Source: Pseudomonas psychrophila
GTDB lineage: Bacteria > Pseudomonadota > Gammaproteobacteria > Pseudomonadales > Pseudomonadaceae
Length of the DNA: 64,000 nt
Assembly: GCF_001043005.1 (NCBI RefSeq)
Contig: NZ_JYKZ01000001.1
Span: 558,001 to 622,000, forward strand
Direction: 5' to 3'
Shown here: positions 27,798-37,429 of the stretch, piece after piece
How positions within the stretch are numbered: position 1 is the stretch's first letter
Layout of the letters: each line of letters opens with the position of its first letter
Program-made: the position numbers and the translations under genes
The notes under the pieces: generated by a model
What the model was told of the DNA's origin: nothing
Database searches by the model: none
What the model saw: only the letters and a program-made list of their open reading frames with translations

Positions 27798-27943
27798 AGT
27801 GGCCTCTGTGTAAAGTATTAAAAGTTTATACCCGTGTAACCGGGCACACAATGTAACAGACCACGAGCAAAATCAAAGGTTTGCGTTAAGGTCTTGGATT
27901 GTTTGATCTTTTTCTGACATTTCAGGCGCTTCGAGCGCACATG

Positions 27944-27977
27944 AAAAAGGCGGGATCACCTACCCGGTGAGCCCGCC
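27944..27977 (-). terminator. Intrinsic terminator after the PerM-like gene
   Basis: On the minus strand GGCGGG and CCCGCC, with inner CACC/GGTG pairing, are followed by five Ts. It closes the DUF2066-PerM transcript ahead of hda. Confidence 0.9.
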
Positions 27978-27995
27978 CTTCATAGCACCTTGCCG

Positions 27996-29069
27996 TTACA
28001 GCTCCGGGTCTTCACTGCCTTTATAGGCATGAGAGTCCTTGTACAACTCCTGCACATGACGCACCAGCACCATGATCACCGCCGCTACCGGCAATGCCAG
28101 CAACACTCCGGTAAAACCAAACAGCTCGCCACCCGCAAGAATCGCGAAGATCACGGCCACCGGATGCATACCGATCTTGTCACCCACCAGCAAGGGTGTA
28201 AGTACCGTACCCTCCAGCGCCTGACCGACCATAAACACAGCCACGATTCCGAGCATCGGGTACAGGTCCCCGCCAAACTGGAACAGTCCGGCGATCAGGG
28301 CGGCACCAATACCGACGATAAAGCCCATATACGGCACGATAGCCGCCAGCCCTGCCATCAAGCCGATCAACAGCCCCAGCTCAAGCCCGACCAGCATCAG
28401 ACCGGCCGAGTAAATCACCCCCAACGCCAGCATCACCAGCAACTGGCCTTTCACAAAAGCGCCGAGCACGTCGTGACACTCCTTGGCCAGAGACACAATT
28501 TGATCGGCCCGTGCACGCGGCAACAAGTTGCGAATCTTGGCCAGCATGATGTTCCAGTCTCGCAGCAGGTAAAACGCTACGACTGGAATCAGCACCAGGT
28601 TGGCCAGGAAGCCGATCAAGGCCAGACTTGAAGCCGTGGCCTGGGACAAAACTATGCCGACAATGTCGGTGGCCTGCCCCATGTGCTCAGTGATTGCGGC
28701 CTTGATCTTGTCGAACTTCCAAAAGCTGTCGCTCAAACCAAGCTTGGCCTGCACCCACGGCATCGCCGTGTGCTGCATCCAGTCGAGTACCAGGGGTGCC
28801 AACTGATAAAGCTTCAAGAGCTGCTTGGCCAGCAACGGCACCAACACCAATATCAACGTCATCATGATGACCGTGAACAGTGCAAAGACCGCGACCGTGC
28901 CCCAGGTTCTTGAAAGCCCGGCTTTTTCCAGCCGATCAACCACAGGGTCGAACATATAGGCCAGGACGATTGCGACCAGAAAAGGCGTGAGTATCGGATG
29001 CAAAAAATATAAAAACAGGGCCAAGCCCAACCCTACGCCCCACCACACCCACTGTCGCGAATCAGCCAT
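27996..29069 (-). CDS. perM: AI-2E family transporter / PerM-like permease
   Basis: 357 residues with about eight membrane segments. The start FLYFLHPILTPFLVAIVLAY, the PRARADQIVSL loop and the C-terminal GDKIGMHPVAVIFAILAGGEL block are typical of the family once named after the AI-2 exporter YdgG/TqsA. Many members act in ion or small-molecule flux and their substrate is unknown. ATG 29069 is chosen over ATG 29081 for conservation; neither has an ideal ribosome site. It follows the DUF2066 gene by 35 bp. Confidence 0.8.
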   Translation of the reverse strand: MADSRQWVWWGVGLGLALFLYFLHPILTPFLVAIVLAYMFDPVVDRLEKAGLSRTWGTVAVFALFTVIMMTLILVLVPLLAKQLLKLYQLAPLVLDWMQHTAMPWVQAKLGLSDSFWKFDKIKAAITEHMGQATDIVGIVLSQATASSLALIGFLANLVLIPVVAFYLLRDWNIMLAKIRNLLPRARADQIVSLAKECHDVLGAFVKGQLLVMLALGVIYSAGLMLVGLELGLLIGLMAGLAAIVPYMGFIVGIGAALIAGLFQFGGDLYPMLGIVAVFMVGQALEGTVLTPLLVGDKIGMHPVAVIFAILAGGELFGFTGVLLALPVAAVIMVLVRHVQELYKDSHAYKGSEDPEL

Positions 29070-29104
29070 GAGCCACCCCATCCCTATATAAAGAAGACAA
29101 CAAC

Positions 29105-30139
29105 CTACCAGCGAAACCGAAGCTGCGCCGTTGGTGTAGAAGCAGCACCGGCCGCTTGCCCTGCGCCCGCCGCAGCAGGCACCTGCTCTGCCGGTACTTC
29201 CTGTAGCTGCGCCAGTCCAAGTTGCGAACGCAACTGCTCGGCACTGCCATTTACCAGATACACAATACGATCACCGTCGACACTCTTTAGTTGCGCGCCG
29301 AAAGGCTCGAGCAGATGCCACAGTTGCGCATAGCGCGGCAGCGTCATGCCTTGCACTTCAAGCAATTGCTCCGTGGAGACCCCGGGCTTGACCGCATAAC
29401 GCGGGGCCAGACGCTGGCTCACCGCAAGCATCACGGCATCGGCCAGTGCCGCCTGATCCGGTGCCTGCGCACTGCCCTGCTCCTGCTGGTCGCCTACCCA
29501 CAAACGCCACTTGGCACTCCACTGCCCATCGTCTTCACGGGCATGTACAGCCAGCAAGGCATCCGCGCCGTAGCGCTCTGAAGCCTCCTTCAACGGTGCG
29601 GGATTACTGCCCTCAAGGTTTTCAGCCGTACCCACCAGCTGTTCACTGAGATCTGCCAGCGGCAAGCGCAATGGCAACCCGCGGTGCTGCGCTGCACGGC
29701 GCAAGGGTTCAGCCACAGATTGACCGTCCCCGACCAGGCTCGACCCATCGACCGAATCGTTCAACCACCAGCCGAGCAAGGCGGGACGATTACTGCCCCA
29801 CAGCGACAAACCGGCCTGGCGCAACGCCCGATCAGTACTCACCGGGTCGAAATCCACCTGCAGGCTTTCTGGCGGGCCAGCGTCATAACCATACCGACTG
29901 ATGATCTGCTGCGGGTCCTTGCGAATCGCCTCAAGCCCGGGGTTTTGAACCGCCTTGGCATCACCCGTCAAACGCAGCACCAGGGTTTCCAGTGCCTTTT
30001 GCGTGGCCTGGGTGCGTTCATCGGGTGACTGGCTGGCCACCGGCTCACGCACTTGATAAAGGTCGGTCAGGATTTCGGCATGACTTGCCAGGCTAAAAAA
30101 GGACAAACAGCCCACGGCTAAAAATTGGCTCAGACGCAT
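29105..30139 (-). CDS. DUF2066 exported protein
   Basis: 344 residues with a signal peptide (MRLSQFLAVGCLSFFSLASH). The central part (TLVLRLTGDAKAVQNPGLEA and ISRYGYDAGP) matches the DUF2066 family, encoded beside purM-purN, hda and perM in many gammaproteobacteria. No catalytic residues are evident. It is divergent from purM with a 382-bp region between them and cotranscribed with the PerM-like gene. Confidence 0.8.
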   Translation of the reverse strand: MRLSQFLAVGCLSFFSLASHAEILTDLYQVREPVASQSPDERTQATQKALETLVLRLTGDAKAVQNPGLEAIRKDPQQIISRYGYDAGPPESLQVDFDPVSTDRALRQAGLSLWGSNRPALLGWWLNDSVDGSSLVGDGQSVAEPLRRAAQHRGLPLRLPLADLSEQLVGTAENLEGSNPAPLKEASERYGADALLAVHAREDDGQWSAKWRLWVGDQQEQGSAQAPDQAALADAVMLAVSQRLAPRYAVKPGVSTEQLLEVQGMTLPRYAQLWHLLEPFGAQLKSVDGDRIVYLVNGSAEQLRSQLGLAQLQEVPAEQVPAAAGAGQAAGAASTPTAQLRFRW

Positions 30140-30521
30140 GAAAGATTCCCGATCACAAAAAGCAGCCTAAAAGGACGCCATAAAAACACTCGAACAGACT
30201 TCTGACACGGCTGCTGCCAAATCATTCACGCCCGTATCGCAGTTTTCATTCGGTCATAAAAACTCAAAAGTAATTCGCTATACCTTATACAGGCCCGCAC
30301 ACAGACCCAAGTACGACTAAAAAAGGTTTTTTTCGACAGATATAACCCTGCCTGTCGGCCCGAGGATGGCCGCTGCCCTTCAAGCCTGATAAAATCGCGC
30401 GCCTTCGCAGACCGCCAACAGCCGGGCACCCTGTAAATGCTCTGATGCACTTGACGAGCACTTGCAAGCTTGCCCCCTGAACTCGGTCGATACCCCCGAA
30501 TCCCCCCTAAAGGCCTGGATT
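30140..30521. promoter_or_regulatory. Divergent promoter region between DUF2066 and purM
   Basis: A TAAAAT sequence at 30390-30395 is a plausible purM -10, giving a leader of about 120 nt; the matching -35 is weak. CGACAG and CTGTCG form an inverted repeat near 30331-30354, next to A- and T-tracts. No gene is supported here. Confidence 0.35.
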
Positions 30522-31580
30522 ATGAGCAAGCAACCATCCCTGAGCTACAAAGACGCCGGTGTAGACATCGACGCCGGTGAAGCATTGGTCGAACGCATCA
30601 AGAGCGTGGCCAAGCGCACTGCACGCCCGGAAGTGATGGGCGGCCTCGGCGGTTTTGGCGCCCTCTGCGAAATCCCGGCTGGCTACAAGCAGCCTGTTCT
30701 GGTTTCCGGCACTGACGGCGTTGGCACCAAGCTGCGCCTGGCACTGAACCTGAACAAACACGACAGCATCGGTATCGACCTGGTTGCCATGTGCGTTAAC
30801 GACCTGATCGTATGCGGCGCCGAGCCTCTGTTCTTCCTCGACTACTACGCTACCGGCAAGCTCAACGTAGAAACCGCGACCCAAGTGGTTACCGGTATCG
30901 GCGCTGGCTGCGAACTGTCCGGCTGCTCGCTGGTAGGCGGCGAAACCGCTGAAATGCCTGGCATGTACGAAGGCGAAGACTACGACCTGGCCGGCTTCTG
31001 CGTGGGCGTTGTAGAGAAATCCGAAATCATCGACGGCTCCAAGGTTGCTGCCGGCGACGCCCTGCTCGCCCTGCCGTCTTCGGGCCCGCACTCCAACGGT
31101 TACTCGCTGATCCGCAAGATCATCGAAGTATCCGGTGCCGACATCGAAAACATCCAGCTCGACGGCAAGCCGCTGACCGACCTGCTGATGGCGCCGACCC
31201 GCATCTACGTCAAGCCGCTGCTCAAGCTGATCAAAGAAACCGGCGTTGTTAAAGCCATGGCCCACATCACCGGTGGTGGCCTGCTCGACAACATCCCGCG
31301 CGTTCTGCCAAAAGGCGCCCAGGCGGTTGTGGACGTTGCCAGCTGGCAGCGCCCTGCCGTATTCGACTGGCTGCAAGAAAAAGGCAACGTGGACGAAAAC
31401 GAAATGCACCGCGTGCTGAACTGCGGCGTTGGCATGGTGATCTGCGTGGCACAGGCTGACGTTGAAACTGCGCTGAACGTACTGCGTGAAGCAGGCGAGC
31501 AACCTTGGGTTATCGGCCAGATCGCAACGGCCGCCGAAGGCGCACCACAAGTTGAGCTGCAAAACCTCAAGGCGCACTAA
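30522..31580 (+). CDS. purM: Phosphoribosylformylglycinamidine cyclo-ligase
   Basis: 352 residues, standard length. ATG 30522 gives [20 protein letters not shown]. Family motifs: [43 protein letters not shown] and [11 protein letters not shown]. It closes the imidazole ring to AIR in purine synthesis. It overlaps purN at the stop codon. Confidence 0.97.
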   Translation: MSKQPSLSYKDAGVDIDAGEALVERIKSVAKRTARPEVMGGLGGFGALCEIPAGYKQPVLVSGTDGVGTKLRLALNLNKHDSIGIDLVAMCVNDLIVCGAEPLFFLDYYATGKLNVETATQVVTGIGAGCELSGCSLVGGETAEMPGMYEGEDYDLAGFCVGVVEKSEIIDGSKVAAGDALLALPSSGPHSNGYSLIRKIIEVSGADIENIQLDGKPLTDLLMAPTRIYVKPLLKLIKETGVVKAMAHITGGGLLDNIPRVLPKGAQAVVDVASWQRPAVFDWLQEKGNVDENEMHRVLNCGVGMVICVAQADVETALNVLREAGEQPWVIGQIATAAEGAPQVELQNLKAH

Positions 31581-32230
31581 TGCCTGATACCTGTGATGTA
31601 GTGGTGCTGCTTTCCGGCACCGGTAGCAACTTGCAAGCCTTGATCGACAGCAATGACATCAAGGACAGCCCGGCAAGAATCCGTGCGGTCATCTCCAACC
31701 GCGCAGATGCCTACGGCTTGCAACGCGCCAAAGACGCGGGTATCGATACCCGCGTACTGGATCACAAAGCATTCGAGGGCCGCGAGGCCTTCGATGCTGC
31801 ATTGATCAAGATCATCGACGAATTCAAACCGCAACTGGTGGTTCTGGCCGGATTCATGCGCATTCTCAGCGCAGATTTTGTGCGTCACTATCAGGGTCGC
31901 CTGCTCAACATCCACCCTTCGCTGCTGCCTAAATACAAAGGCTTGCATACGCATCAGCGCGCGCTGGAAGCGGGCGATCGCGAACACGGCTGCAGTGTTC
32001 ACTTTGTGACCGAGGAACTCGACGGCGGACCTCTGGTCGTACAGGCAGTGATACCGGTAGAGTCCAATGACTCTGCGCATGCTCTGGCGCAACGGGTCCA
32101 CGCCCAGGAACACCGGATATATCCGCTTGCAGTGCGCTGGTTTGCCGAAGGTCGCTTGTCACTTGACGAGCAAGGCGCATTATTGGACGGTCAATTACTT
32201 GCGGCCAGCGGCCACTTGATACGAACCTAG
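31580..32230 (+). CDS. purN: Phosphoribosylglycinamide formyltransferase 1
   Basis: 216 residues. The TAATG junction couples it to purM. Motifs VVLLSGTGSNLQALID, the catalytic region IHPSLLPKYKGLHTHQRALE with His and HFVTEELDGGPLV identify PurN, which transfers formyl from 10-formyl-tetrahydrofolate to GAR. Confidence 0.97.
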   Translation: MPDTCDVVVLLSGTGSNLQALIDSNDIKDSPARIRAVISNRADAYGLQRAKDAGIDTRVLDHKAFEGREAFDAALIKIIDEFKPQLVVLAGFMRILSADFVRHYQGRLLNIHPSLLPKYKGLHTHQRALEAGDREHGCSVHFVTEELDGGPLVVQAVIPVESNDSAHALAQRVHAQEHRIYPLAVRWFAEGRLSLDEQGALLDGQLLAASGHLIRT

Positions 32231-32238
32231 GAGAACTT

Positions 32239-32952
32239 ATGCGTCGTGCCCTGCTTCTCGCCTTCAGCCTGCTGGCTATTCCAGCAGTGCATGCAGCCGA
32301 ACTTCAGCCTTTCAAGGCCAGCTACACCGCTGACTGGAAACAGTTGCCCATGAGCGGTTCCGCCGAGCGCAGCCTGACCAAGAGTGACAACGGCATCTGG
32401 ACCTTGAACTTCAAGGCGTCGATGCTGGTGGCCAGCCTTAACGAAGAAAGCACCCTCAAGATTGAGAAAAATACGCTGATCCCGCTGACCTACCACTTCG
32501 AACGTGGGGGCCTGGGTAAAGCGAAAAAGATCGATCTGGACTTCGACTGGGCGACCAAAATGGTCACCGGCACCGACCAGGGCGACGCAGTCAAAGTGCC
32601 GCTGCTTACCGGCATGCTCGACAAGTCCACCTACCAGCTCGCGCTTCAACGTGATGTAGAAGCGGGTAAAAAATCCATGAGTTACCAAGTGGTTGATGGT
32701 AACGACGTCGACACCTATGACTTCCGCGTGATCGGCCCTGAAGTGGTCGAAACCAAGGCGGGCAAGGTAGACGCAATCAAGGTTGAGCGCGTACGCGATC
32801 CAACACAGAACAAGCGCATCACAGAAATGTGGTTCGCCAAAAACTGGGATTCGCTGCTGGTCAAGCTGCGTCAGGTCGAAAAAGACGGCAAGGAATACAA
32901 CATCATGCTGCTGGACGGCACGGTGAATGGCAAAACGGTCAAAGGCAACTAA
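32239..32952 (+). CDS. DUF3108 exported protein
   Basis: 237 residues with a signal peptide cleaved near AVHAAE. It has a beta-rich pattern (FKASYTADWKQLPMSGSAER, FERGGLGKAKKIDLDFDW) of the DUF3108 family. It lies 8 bp behind purN with AGGAG before its ATG and ends in a strong terminator, so it belongs to the purMN transcript. No function is known; the family is periplasmic and resembles lipid- or outer-membrane-associated folds. Confidence 0.83.
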   Translation: MRRALLLAFSLLAIPAVHAAELQPFKASYTADWKQLPMSGSAERSLTKSDNGIWTLNFKASMLVASLNEESTLKIEKNTLIPLTYHFERGGLGKAKKIDLDFDWATKMVTGTDQGDAVKVPLLTGMLDKSTYQLALQRDVEAGKKSMSYQVVDGNDVDTYDFRVIGPEVVETKAGKVDAIKVERVRDPTQNKRITEMWFAKNWDSLLVKLRQVEKDGKEYNIMLLDGTVNGKTVKGN

Positions 32953-32966
32953 ACCGCAAGCCTCAG

Positions 32967-32994
32967 AAAACCTCGCTTCGGCGAGGTTTTTTTT
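32967..32994 (+). terminator. Intrinsic terminator of purM-purN-DUF3108
   Basis: AAAACCTCGC-TTCG-GCGAGG closed by a UUCG-type tetraloop and followed by eight Ts. Confidence 0.95.
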
Positions 32995-33204
32995 GGCCCG
33001 CTGAACGACATGAACATGAAACTTTATTCATAAAACTTATGAGCGAAACCGTAAACACCCCGTATTACAAGGGCTCCAGGGTTATGCGCTTTTTTACAAC
33101 ATGACAGCGCGACAATCAGCTATTTACTTAGGAAGCTAACAGATTCTATAAAGAAGCCCTGCGACGACTTGCCGCAGAACCTCATCAGAATTTGGAGCAA
33201 GCAG

Positions 33205-33387
33205 ATGACTATCAAAGTAACTGAGCGCGACGATTCACGTATGTTCCACCAACTGGTAGCCCACGGTGTACACCTGTGGGATGTTCATCAAGAAGACGTA
33301 TTGGTCGGCATGTTCCACCGCGAAAGCGACGCTCACAGCTACAAGGCTGAGCTGGAAAAGCTGGAAGCGCAAAAACGCCAGGCCTGA
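33205..33387 (+). CDS. Conserved 60-aa hypothetical protein
   Basis: ATG 33205 is preceded by GGAG 7 nt upstream and gives MTIKVTERDDSRMFHQLVAH. A soluble, charged protein with a helical C-terminal end (SYKAELEKLEAQKRQ). It stands alone between two terminators, so it has its own promoter. A longer frame from 33169 lacks a ribosome site. No function is recognised. Confidence 0.75.
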   Translation: MTIKVTERDDSRMFHQLVAHGVHLWDVHQEDVLVGMFHRESDAHSYKAELEKLEAQKRQA

Positions 33388-33414
33388 ACGACAGTAACTA
33401 CAGACTTGAAAAAC

Positions 33415-33446
33415 ACAAACCCCGCCGAAGCGGGGTTTGTTTTGTT
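33415..33446 (+). terminator. Intrinsic terminator after the 60-aa gene
   Basis: ACAAACCCCGC-CGAA-GCGGGGTTTGT followed by TTTGTT. Confidence 0.92.
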
Positions 33447-33465
33447 ATGCGCTACGCAAAACTCT

Positions 33466-33515
33466 GTGGGAGCGAGCCTGCTCGGGAAAGCGTTCGCGAG
33501 CAGGCTCGCTCCCAC
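33466..33515. repeat. REP inverted pair
   Basis: GTGGGAGCGAGCCTGCTCG and its reverse complement separated by about 11 nt, in the convergent gap before the DUF2058 gene. Confidence 0.92.
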
Positions 33516-33527
33516 GGGTTGTGAGTG

Positions 33528-34073
33528 TTACCACATCAGATCATCAGGGATCTGATAAGCCGCGTACGGATCATCTTCTTCCGGTGTTTTCGGCTCGACC
33601 AGGATGTTCAATTGCACAATCCGGCGCGGGTCGCGCTCCTGGATCTTAAGCGCCGCCTCGCGAGGGATGACTTCGTAGCCGCCCTGGTGCTGCACGATCG
33701 CCAGCGAACCATTGGCCAGCTTGTTGCGCATCAGGGTGTTGACCGACAGGCGCTTGACCTTTTTGTCATCGACGAAGTTGTAGTAGTCCTCGGTCGTCAG
33801 CTTCGGCAGACGCGAGACTTCGATCAATTGCTTGATCTGGGCGGCGCGGGCCTTCTGCTCGACTTTCTCCTGTTGCTGACGGTTCAGCTCCTGATCGCGC
33901 TTGACCTTCTCGGCCTTCGCTTCAGCAGCCAGACGCTGCTGGGTGTCGTCCAGTTCGATCTGACCCTTGTGGGCCAGGCGCTGTTGCTTCTGCTTTTCTT
34001 TGCCGGCCTGCTTGGCCTGCTTCTCGTTGACCAGTCCGGCTTTGAGCAACTGGTCGCGTAGGGAAATGCTCAT
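33528..34073 (-). CDS. DUF2058 (YaiL-type) protein
   Basis: 181 residues. The N-terminal half (LRDQLLKAGLVNEKQAKQAG, then a Lys/Gln/Glu-rich helix to about residue 90) is a nucleoprotein-like coiled segment; the C-terminal half carries the conserved PKLTTEDYYNFVDDKKVKRL block of DUF2058. The family is linked with RNA- or DNA-associated functions but has no defined activity. It lies 22 bp behind mazG and is probably cotranscribed. Confidence 0.85.
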   Translation of the reverse strand: MSISLRDQLLKAGLVNEKQAKQAGKEKQKQQRLAHKGQIELDDTQQRLAAEAKAEKVKRDQELNRQQQEKVEQKARAAQIKQLIEVSRLPKLTTEDYYNFVDDKKVKRLSVNTLMRNKLANGSLAIVQHQGGYEVIPREAALKIQERDPRRIVQLNILVEPKTPEEDDPYAAYQIPDDLMW

Positions 34074-34095
34074 CTACTTACTCACTTAGGCAAAC

Positions 34096-34929
34096 TCAGC
34101 CGCAGCTGGGCAAATTCTTTTCCTGGCGCTTGGCTTCGCCCCACAGGGCGTCCAGGTCTTCAAGGGTGCAACTTTCAATGGGACGCAGGGTATCGCGCAA
34201 TGCCTGCTCAATAAACCGGAAACGTCGATCAAATTTTGCATTGGCGCCACGCAGGGCCGTTTCAGGGTCAACTTTGAGATGGCGGGCCAGGTTGACCACC
34301 GAAAACAGCAGGTCGCCAATCTCGTCATGGATTGCCGCCGTGTCGTTATCGGCCATGGCTTCCAGCACCTCGTCCAGCTCTTCACGGACCTTGTCCAGCA
34401 CCGGCAATGCCGCCGGCCAGTCAAAACCGACCTGGGCCGCACGCTTTTGCAATTTGGCCGCACGGGACAGCGCTGGCAGCGCCACCGGTACGTCATCCAG
34501 CAAGGAGAGCTGCTCGGGGACCCTGGACTTCTCTGCCCGCTCTTGCGCCTTAATTTCATCCCAGCGCTGCTTGACCTGCTCTTCACTCAGGCGTGGCACA
34601 TCCAGCGGCGCGTACAGATCGCCAGTGGGGAACACATGGGGATGTCGGCGGATCAGCTTGCGGGTGATGCTGTCGATCACTCCGGCAAACTCAAATCGGC
34701 CTTCTTCACGGGCCAGCTGGCTGTAATACACCACCTGAAACAGCAAATCGCCCAGTTCGCCTTGCAGGTGTTCAAAGTCGCCTTGCTCAATGGCATCGGC
34801 AACTTCGTAAGCTTCCTCAAGGGTGTAAGGCACGATGGTGGCCCAGGTTTGCTTGATATCCCACGGGCAGCCGTACTGCGGGTCACGCAGACGGGCCATG
34901 AGGTGTAGCAGGTCGTCAAGGTTGTACAT
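34096..34929 (-). CDS. mazG: Nucleoside triphosphate pyrophosphohydrolase MazG
   Basis: 277 residues with two MazG folds. The first carries YGCPWDIKQTWATIVPYTLEE and the metal-binding EELGDLLFQVVYYSQL-type motif (here GELGDLLFQVV); the second has DEIGDLLFSVVNLAR. It hydrolyses NTPs and affects ppGpp levels. AAAGGA precedes ATG 34929. It lies downstream of relA, separated by 128 bp containing a repeat of the TGTAGTCGC family; the pairing with relA is conserved. Confidence 0.94.
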   Translation of the reverse strand: MYNLDDLLHLMARLRDPQYGCPWDIKQTWATIVPYTLEEAYEVADAIEQGDFEHLQGELGDLLFQVVYYSQLAREEGRFEFAGVIDSITRKLIRRHPHVFPTGDLYAPLDVPRLSEEQVKQRWDEIKAQERAEKSRVPEQLSLLDDVPVALPALSRAAKLQKRAAQVGFDWPAALPVLDKVREELDEVLEAMADNDTAAIHDEIGDLLFSVVNLARHLKVDPETALRGANAKFDRRFRFIEQALRDTLRPIESCTLEDLDALWGEAKRQEKNLPSCG

Positions 34930-34950
34930 CTGTAATCCTTTGGCCCAAAC

Positions 34951-35056
34951 CTGTAGTCGCTGCCGCAGGCTGCGATGGGTTGCATAGCGACCCCGCTTTA
35001 CAAAGCGAAGGTCGTTCGGCCCTTATCGCAGTCTCATACCTCGTCAGCGACTACAG
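34951..35056. repeat. Second-family REP element (TGTAGTCGCTGCCGCAGGC type)
   Basis: CTGTAGTCGCTGCCGCAGG at one end and TCGTCAGCGACTACAG at the other form an imperfect inverted pair around a 70-nt centre, which itself contains CGCTTTACAAAGCG. It is a different family from the GTGGGAGC elements. It lies between relA and mazG. Confidence 0.8.
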
Positions 35057-35057
35057 G

Positions 35058-37310
35058 TTATCTTGCTTCGCTGCGCCCGATCCGACGGGTTTCGATGATG
35101 TTCGGCAGTTGCGAAATACGCCCCAGCAAACGCCCCAGCGCGTCCAGACCCGGGATCTCGATGGTCAAGGTCATCAACGCTGTGTTGTTTTCCTTGTTCG
35201 AGCGGGTATTGACCGCCAGCACGTTGATCCGCTCGTTGAGCAGCACCTGAGATACGTCACGCAGCAAACCCGAACGGTCGTAGGCACGAATTTCGATATC
35301 GACCGGGTACGTGGACACCGGGATCGGCCCCCAGTTGACCTGGATGATCCGCTCAGGCTCACGACTGCCCAGTTGCAACACCGAGGCACAGTCCTGACGG
35401 TGAATGCTCACGCCACGCCCCTGGGTGATGTAACCGACAATCGCATCACCCGGCAGCGGTTGGCAGCACCCGGCCATCTGGGTAAGCAGGTTGCCGACGC
35501 CTTCGATCTGGATGTCCCCGCGCTTGCCCGGCTTGTAGCCCGTAGCCTTGCGCGGAATCAGCTCCATCTGTTCGCTGCCGCGCTCCGGCTCGACCTGCTG
35601 CTGCGCCAGATTGATCAACTGCGCCAGGCGCAAGTCACCGGCCCCGAGCGCCGCGTACATATCCTCGGCGGTTCTCATGTTGGCTTTGTCGGCGAGCTTC
35701 TCGAAGTCCACCGCCGGCAGGCCCAAACGACTCAGCTCACGCTCAAGCATGGTTTTGCCAGCCGCGACGTTCTGGTCACGCGCCTGCAGCTTGAACCAGT
35801 GAACGATCTTGGCCCGCGCCCGCGACGTGGTGATGTAGCCCAGGTTCGGGTTCAGCCAGTCGCGGCTCGGCGTGCCGTGCTTGCTGGTGATGATCTCGAC
35901 CTGCTCACCGGTTTGCAGGCTGTAGTTGAGCGGCACGATGCGCCCGTTGATCTTGGCACCGCGGCAGTTATGGCCGATTTCGGTGTGTACCCGATACGCA
36001 AAGTCCAGCGGTGTTGCGCCCTTGGGCAGGTCGATGGCATGACCGTCCGGAGTAAAGATGTACACCCGGTCCGGTTCGATATCGACCCGCAGTTGATCGG
36101 CCAGACCACCGATATCGCCGAGTTCTTCGTGCCATTCCAGCACCTGGCGCAGCCACGAGATTTTCTCTTCGTACTGGTTGGAACCGGCCTTGACGTCCGT
36201 GCCCTTGTAGCGCCAGTGCGCACACACCCCCAGCTCGGCCTCTTCGTGCATGGCGTGGGTGCGGATCTGCACCTCCAGCACCTTGCCTTCAGGCCCGATC
36301 ACGGCGGTGTGCAGCGAGCGGTAGCCGTTCTCTTTAGGGTTGGCGATGTAATCGTCGAACTCTTTGGGAATGTGCCGCCACAGGGTATGGACGATCCCCA
36401 GCGCGGTGTAGCAGTCGCGCATTTCCGGGACCAACACCCGTACCGCACGCACGTCGTAGATCTGGCTGAAAGCCAGGCCCTTACGCTGCATTTTTCGCCA
36501 GATGGAATAGATGTGTTTGGCCCGGCCGCTGATGTCTGCATCAACTCCGGTGGCCACCAGCTCGGTACGCAACTGGTTCATCACATCACTGATAAAACGC
36601 TCGCGATCAAGGCGGCGCTCGTGCAGCAAGGTTGCAATCTGTTTGTACTGCTCGGGCTCCAGGTAGCGGAAGGACAAGTCCTCCAGCTCCCACTTGATAT
36701 GACCGATACCCAGGCGGTGCGCCAATGGCGCATAAATATCGAACACCTCACGGGCGACGCGGTTGCGCTTCTCGTCCGGGGCATTTTTAACCGCACGAAT
36801 CGCGCAGGTCCGCTCGGCCAGTTTGATCAGTGCAACGCGCACGTCATCAACCATCGCGACCAGCATCTTGCGCAGGTTTTCGACCTGGCCCTGGGTACCC
36901 AGAACCATGGACTGACGGGGACTGAGGCTGGCGCTGATGGCCGCCATGCGCAGCACGCCATCAATCAGCTTGGCAACCACCGGCCCGAAGCGCTGGCTGA
37001 CGGCAGGCAACAAGACCTGCCCTTCGCGCACGCAGCGATAGAGGATGGCGGCAACCAGAGAGTCTTGATCCAGTTTTAGATCGGCCAAGATCTCGGCGAT
37101 TTCAAGGCCGGTGCGAAAGCTCGATGTGCCCTCGGCCCACAGGTTTTTTGCCGCGTTGGCTTGCTGCTCGGCCTCGCGCGCAAACTCGCACGCTTCTTTC
37201 AAGGCTTCACGGTCAAGCGCCACATCGACACTCACCGCATGATCGAGCCATGCCTCGAGGTTGAGACTGCCGTCGGTGTTGATCGGCTGGTGTGCTCTGA
37301 CCTGTACCAT
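35058..37310 (-). CDS. relA: GTP pyrophosphokinase (ppGpp synthetase I)
   Basis: 750 residues. Pseudo-hydrolase domain in which the usual HD motif is replaced (AAILYRCVREGQV), then the synthetase with YDVRAVRVLV and ENGYRSLHTAVIG, TGS domain (FTPDGHAIDLPKGATPLDFAY), zinc-finger region with GCCQPLPGDAIVGY, and an ACT domain at the C-terminus. It makes (p)ppGpp on stalled ribosomes. The degenerate HD region means synthesis only, as in other gammaproteobacterial RelA; SpoT would supply hydrolysis elsewhere. Confidence 0.97.
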   Translation of the reverse strand: MVQVRAHQPINTDGSLNLEAWLDHAVSVDVALDREALKEACEFAREAEQQANAAKNLWAEGTSSFRTGLEIAEILADLKLDQDSLVAAILYRCVREGQVLLPAVSQRFGPVVAKLIDGVLRMAAISASLSPRQSMVLGTQGQVENLRKMLVAMVDDVRVALIKLAERTCAIRAVKNAPDEKRNRVAREVFDIYAPLAHRLGIGHIKWELEDLSFRYLEPEQYKQIATLLHERRLDRERFISDVMNQLRTELVATGVDADISGRAKHIYSIWRKMQRKGLAFSQIYDVRAVRVLVPEMRDCYTALGIVHTLWRHIPKEFDDYIANPKENGYRSLHTAVIGPEGKVLEVQIRTHAMHEEAELGVCAHWRYKGTDVKAGSNQYEEKISWLRQVLEWHEELGDIGGLADQLRVDIEPDRVYIFTPDGHAIDLPKGATPLDFAYRVHTEIGHNCRGAKINGRIVPLNYSLQTGEQVEIITSKHGTPSRDWLNPNLGYITTSRARAKIVHWFKLQARDQNVAAGKTMLERELSRLGLPAVDFEKLADKANMRTAEDMYAALGAGDLRLAQLINLAQQQVEPERGSEQMELIPRKATGYKPGKRGDIQIEGVGNLLTQMAGCCQPLPGDAIVGYITQGRGVSIHRQDCASVLQLGSREPERIIQVNWGPIPVSTYPVDIEIRAYDRSGLLRDVSQVLLNERINVLAVNTRSNKENNTALMTLTIEIPGLDALGRLLGRISQLPNIIETRRIGRSEAR

Positions 37311-37429
37311 CTTGCTTACCTTCCCTACAGCGCAGATTCAATGCGCCGAAATCACAGGCCCTAATCCCAACCGCGCGCTACAGGGCGTCACTGCGCGGGT
37401 TGCGGGCCCGTCGAAATAGACAGACCGTC

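Noticed and set aside
30331..30354. CGACAG/CTGTCG inverted repeat with A/T-tracts as a terminator
   Set aside because: The T-run precedes rather than follows the stem on either strand, so it does not fit an intrinsic terminator.
30507..31577. A 356-codon minus-strand open frame opposite purM
   Set aside because: Mirror of purM's codon bias; no start signal or recognisable domain.
34980..37079. A 699-codon plus-strand open frame opposite relA
   Set aside because: It is the antisense shadow of relA: composition rich in Arg, Gln and His, no ribosome site, no family motifs, while relA is complete.
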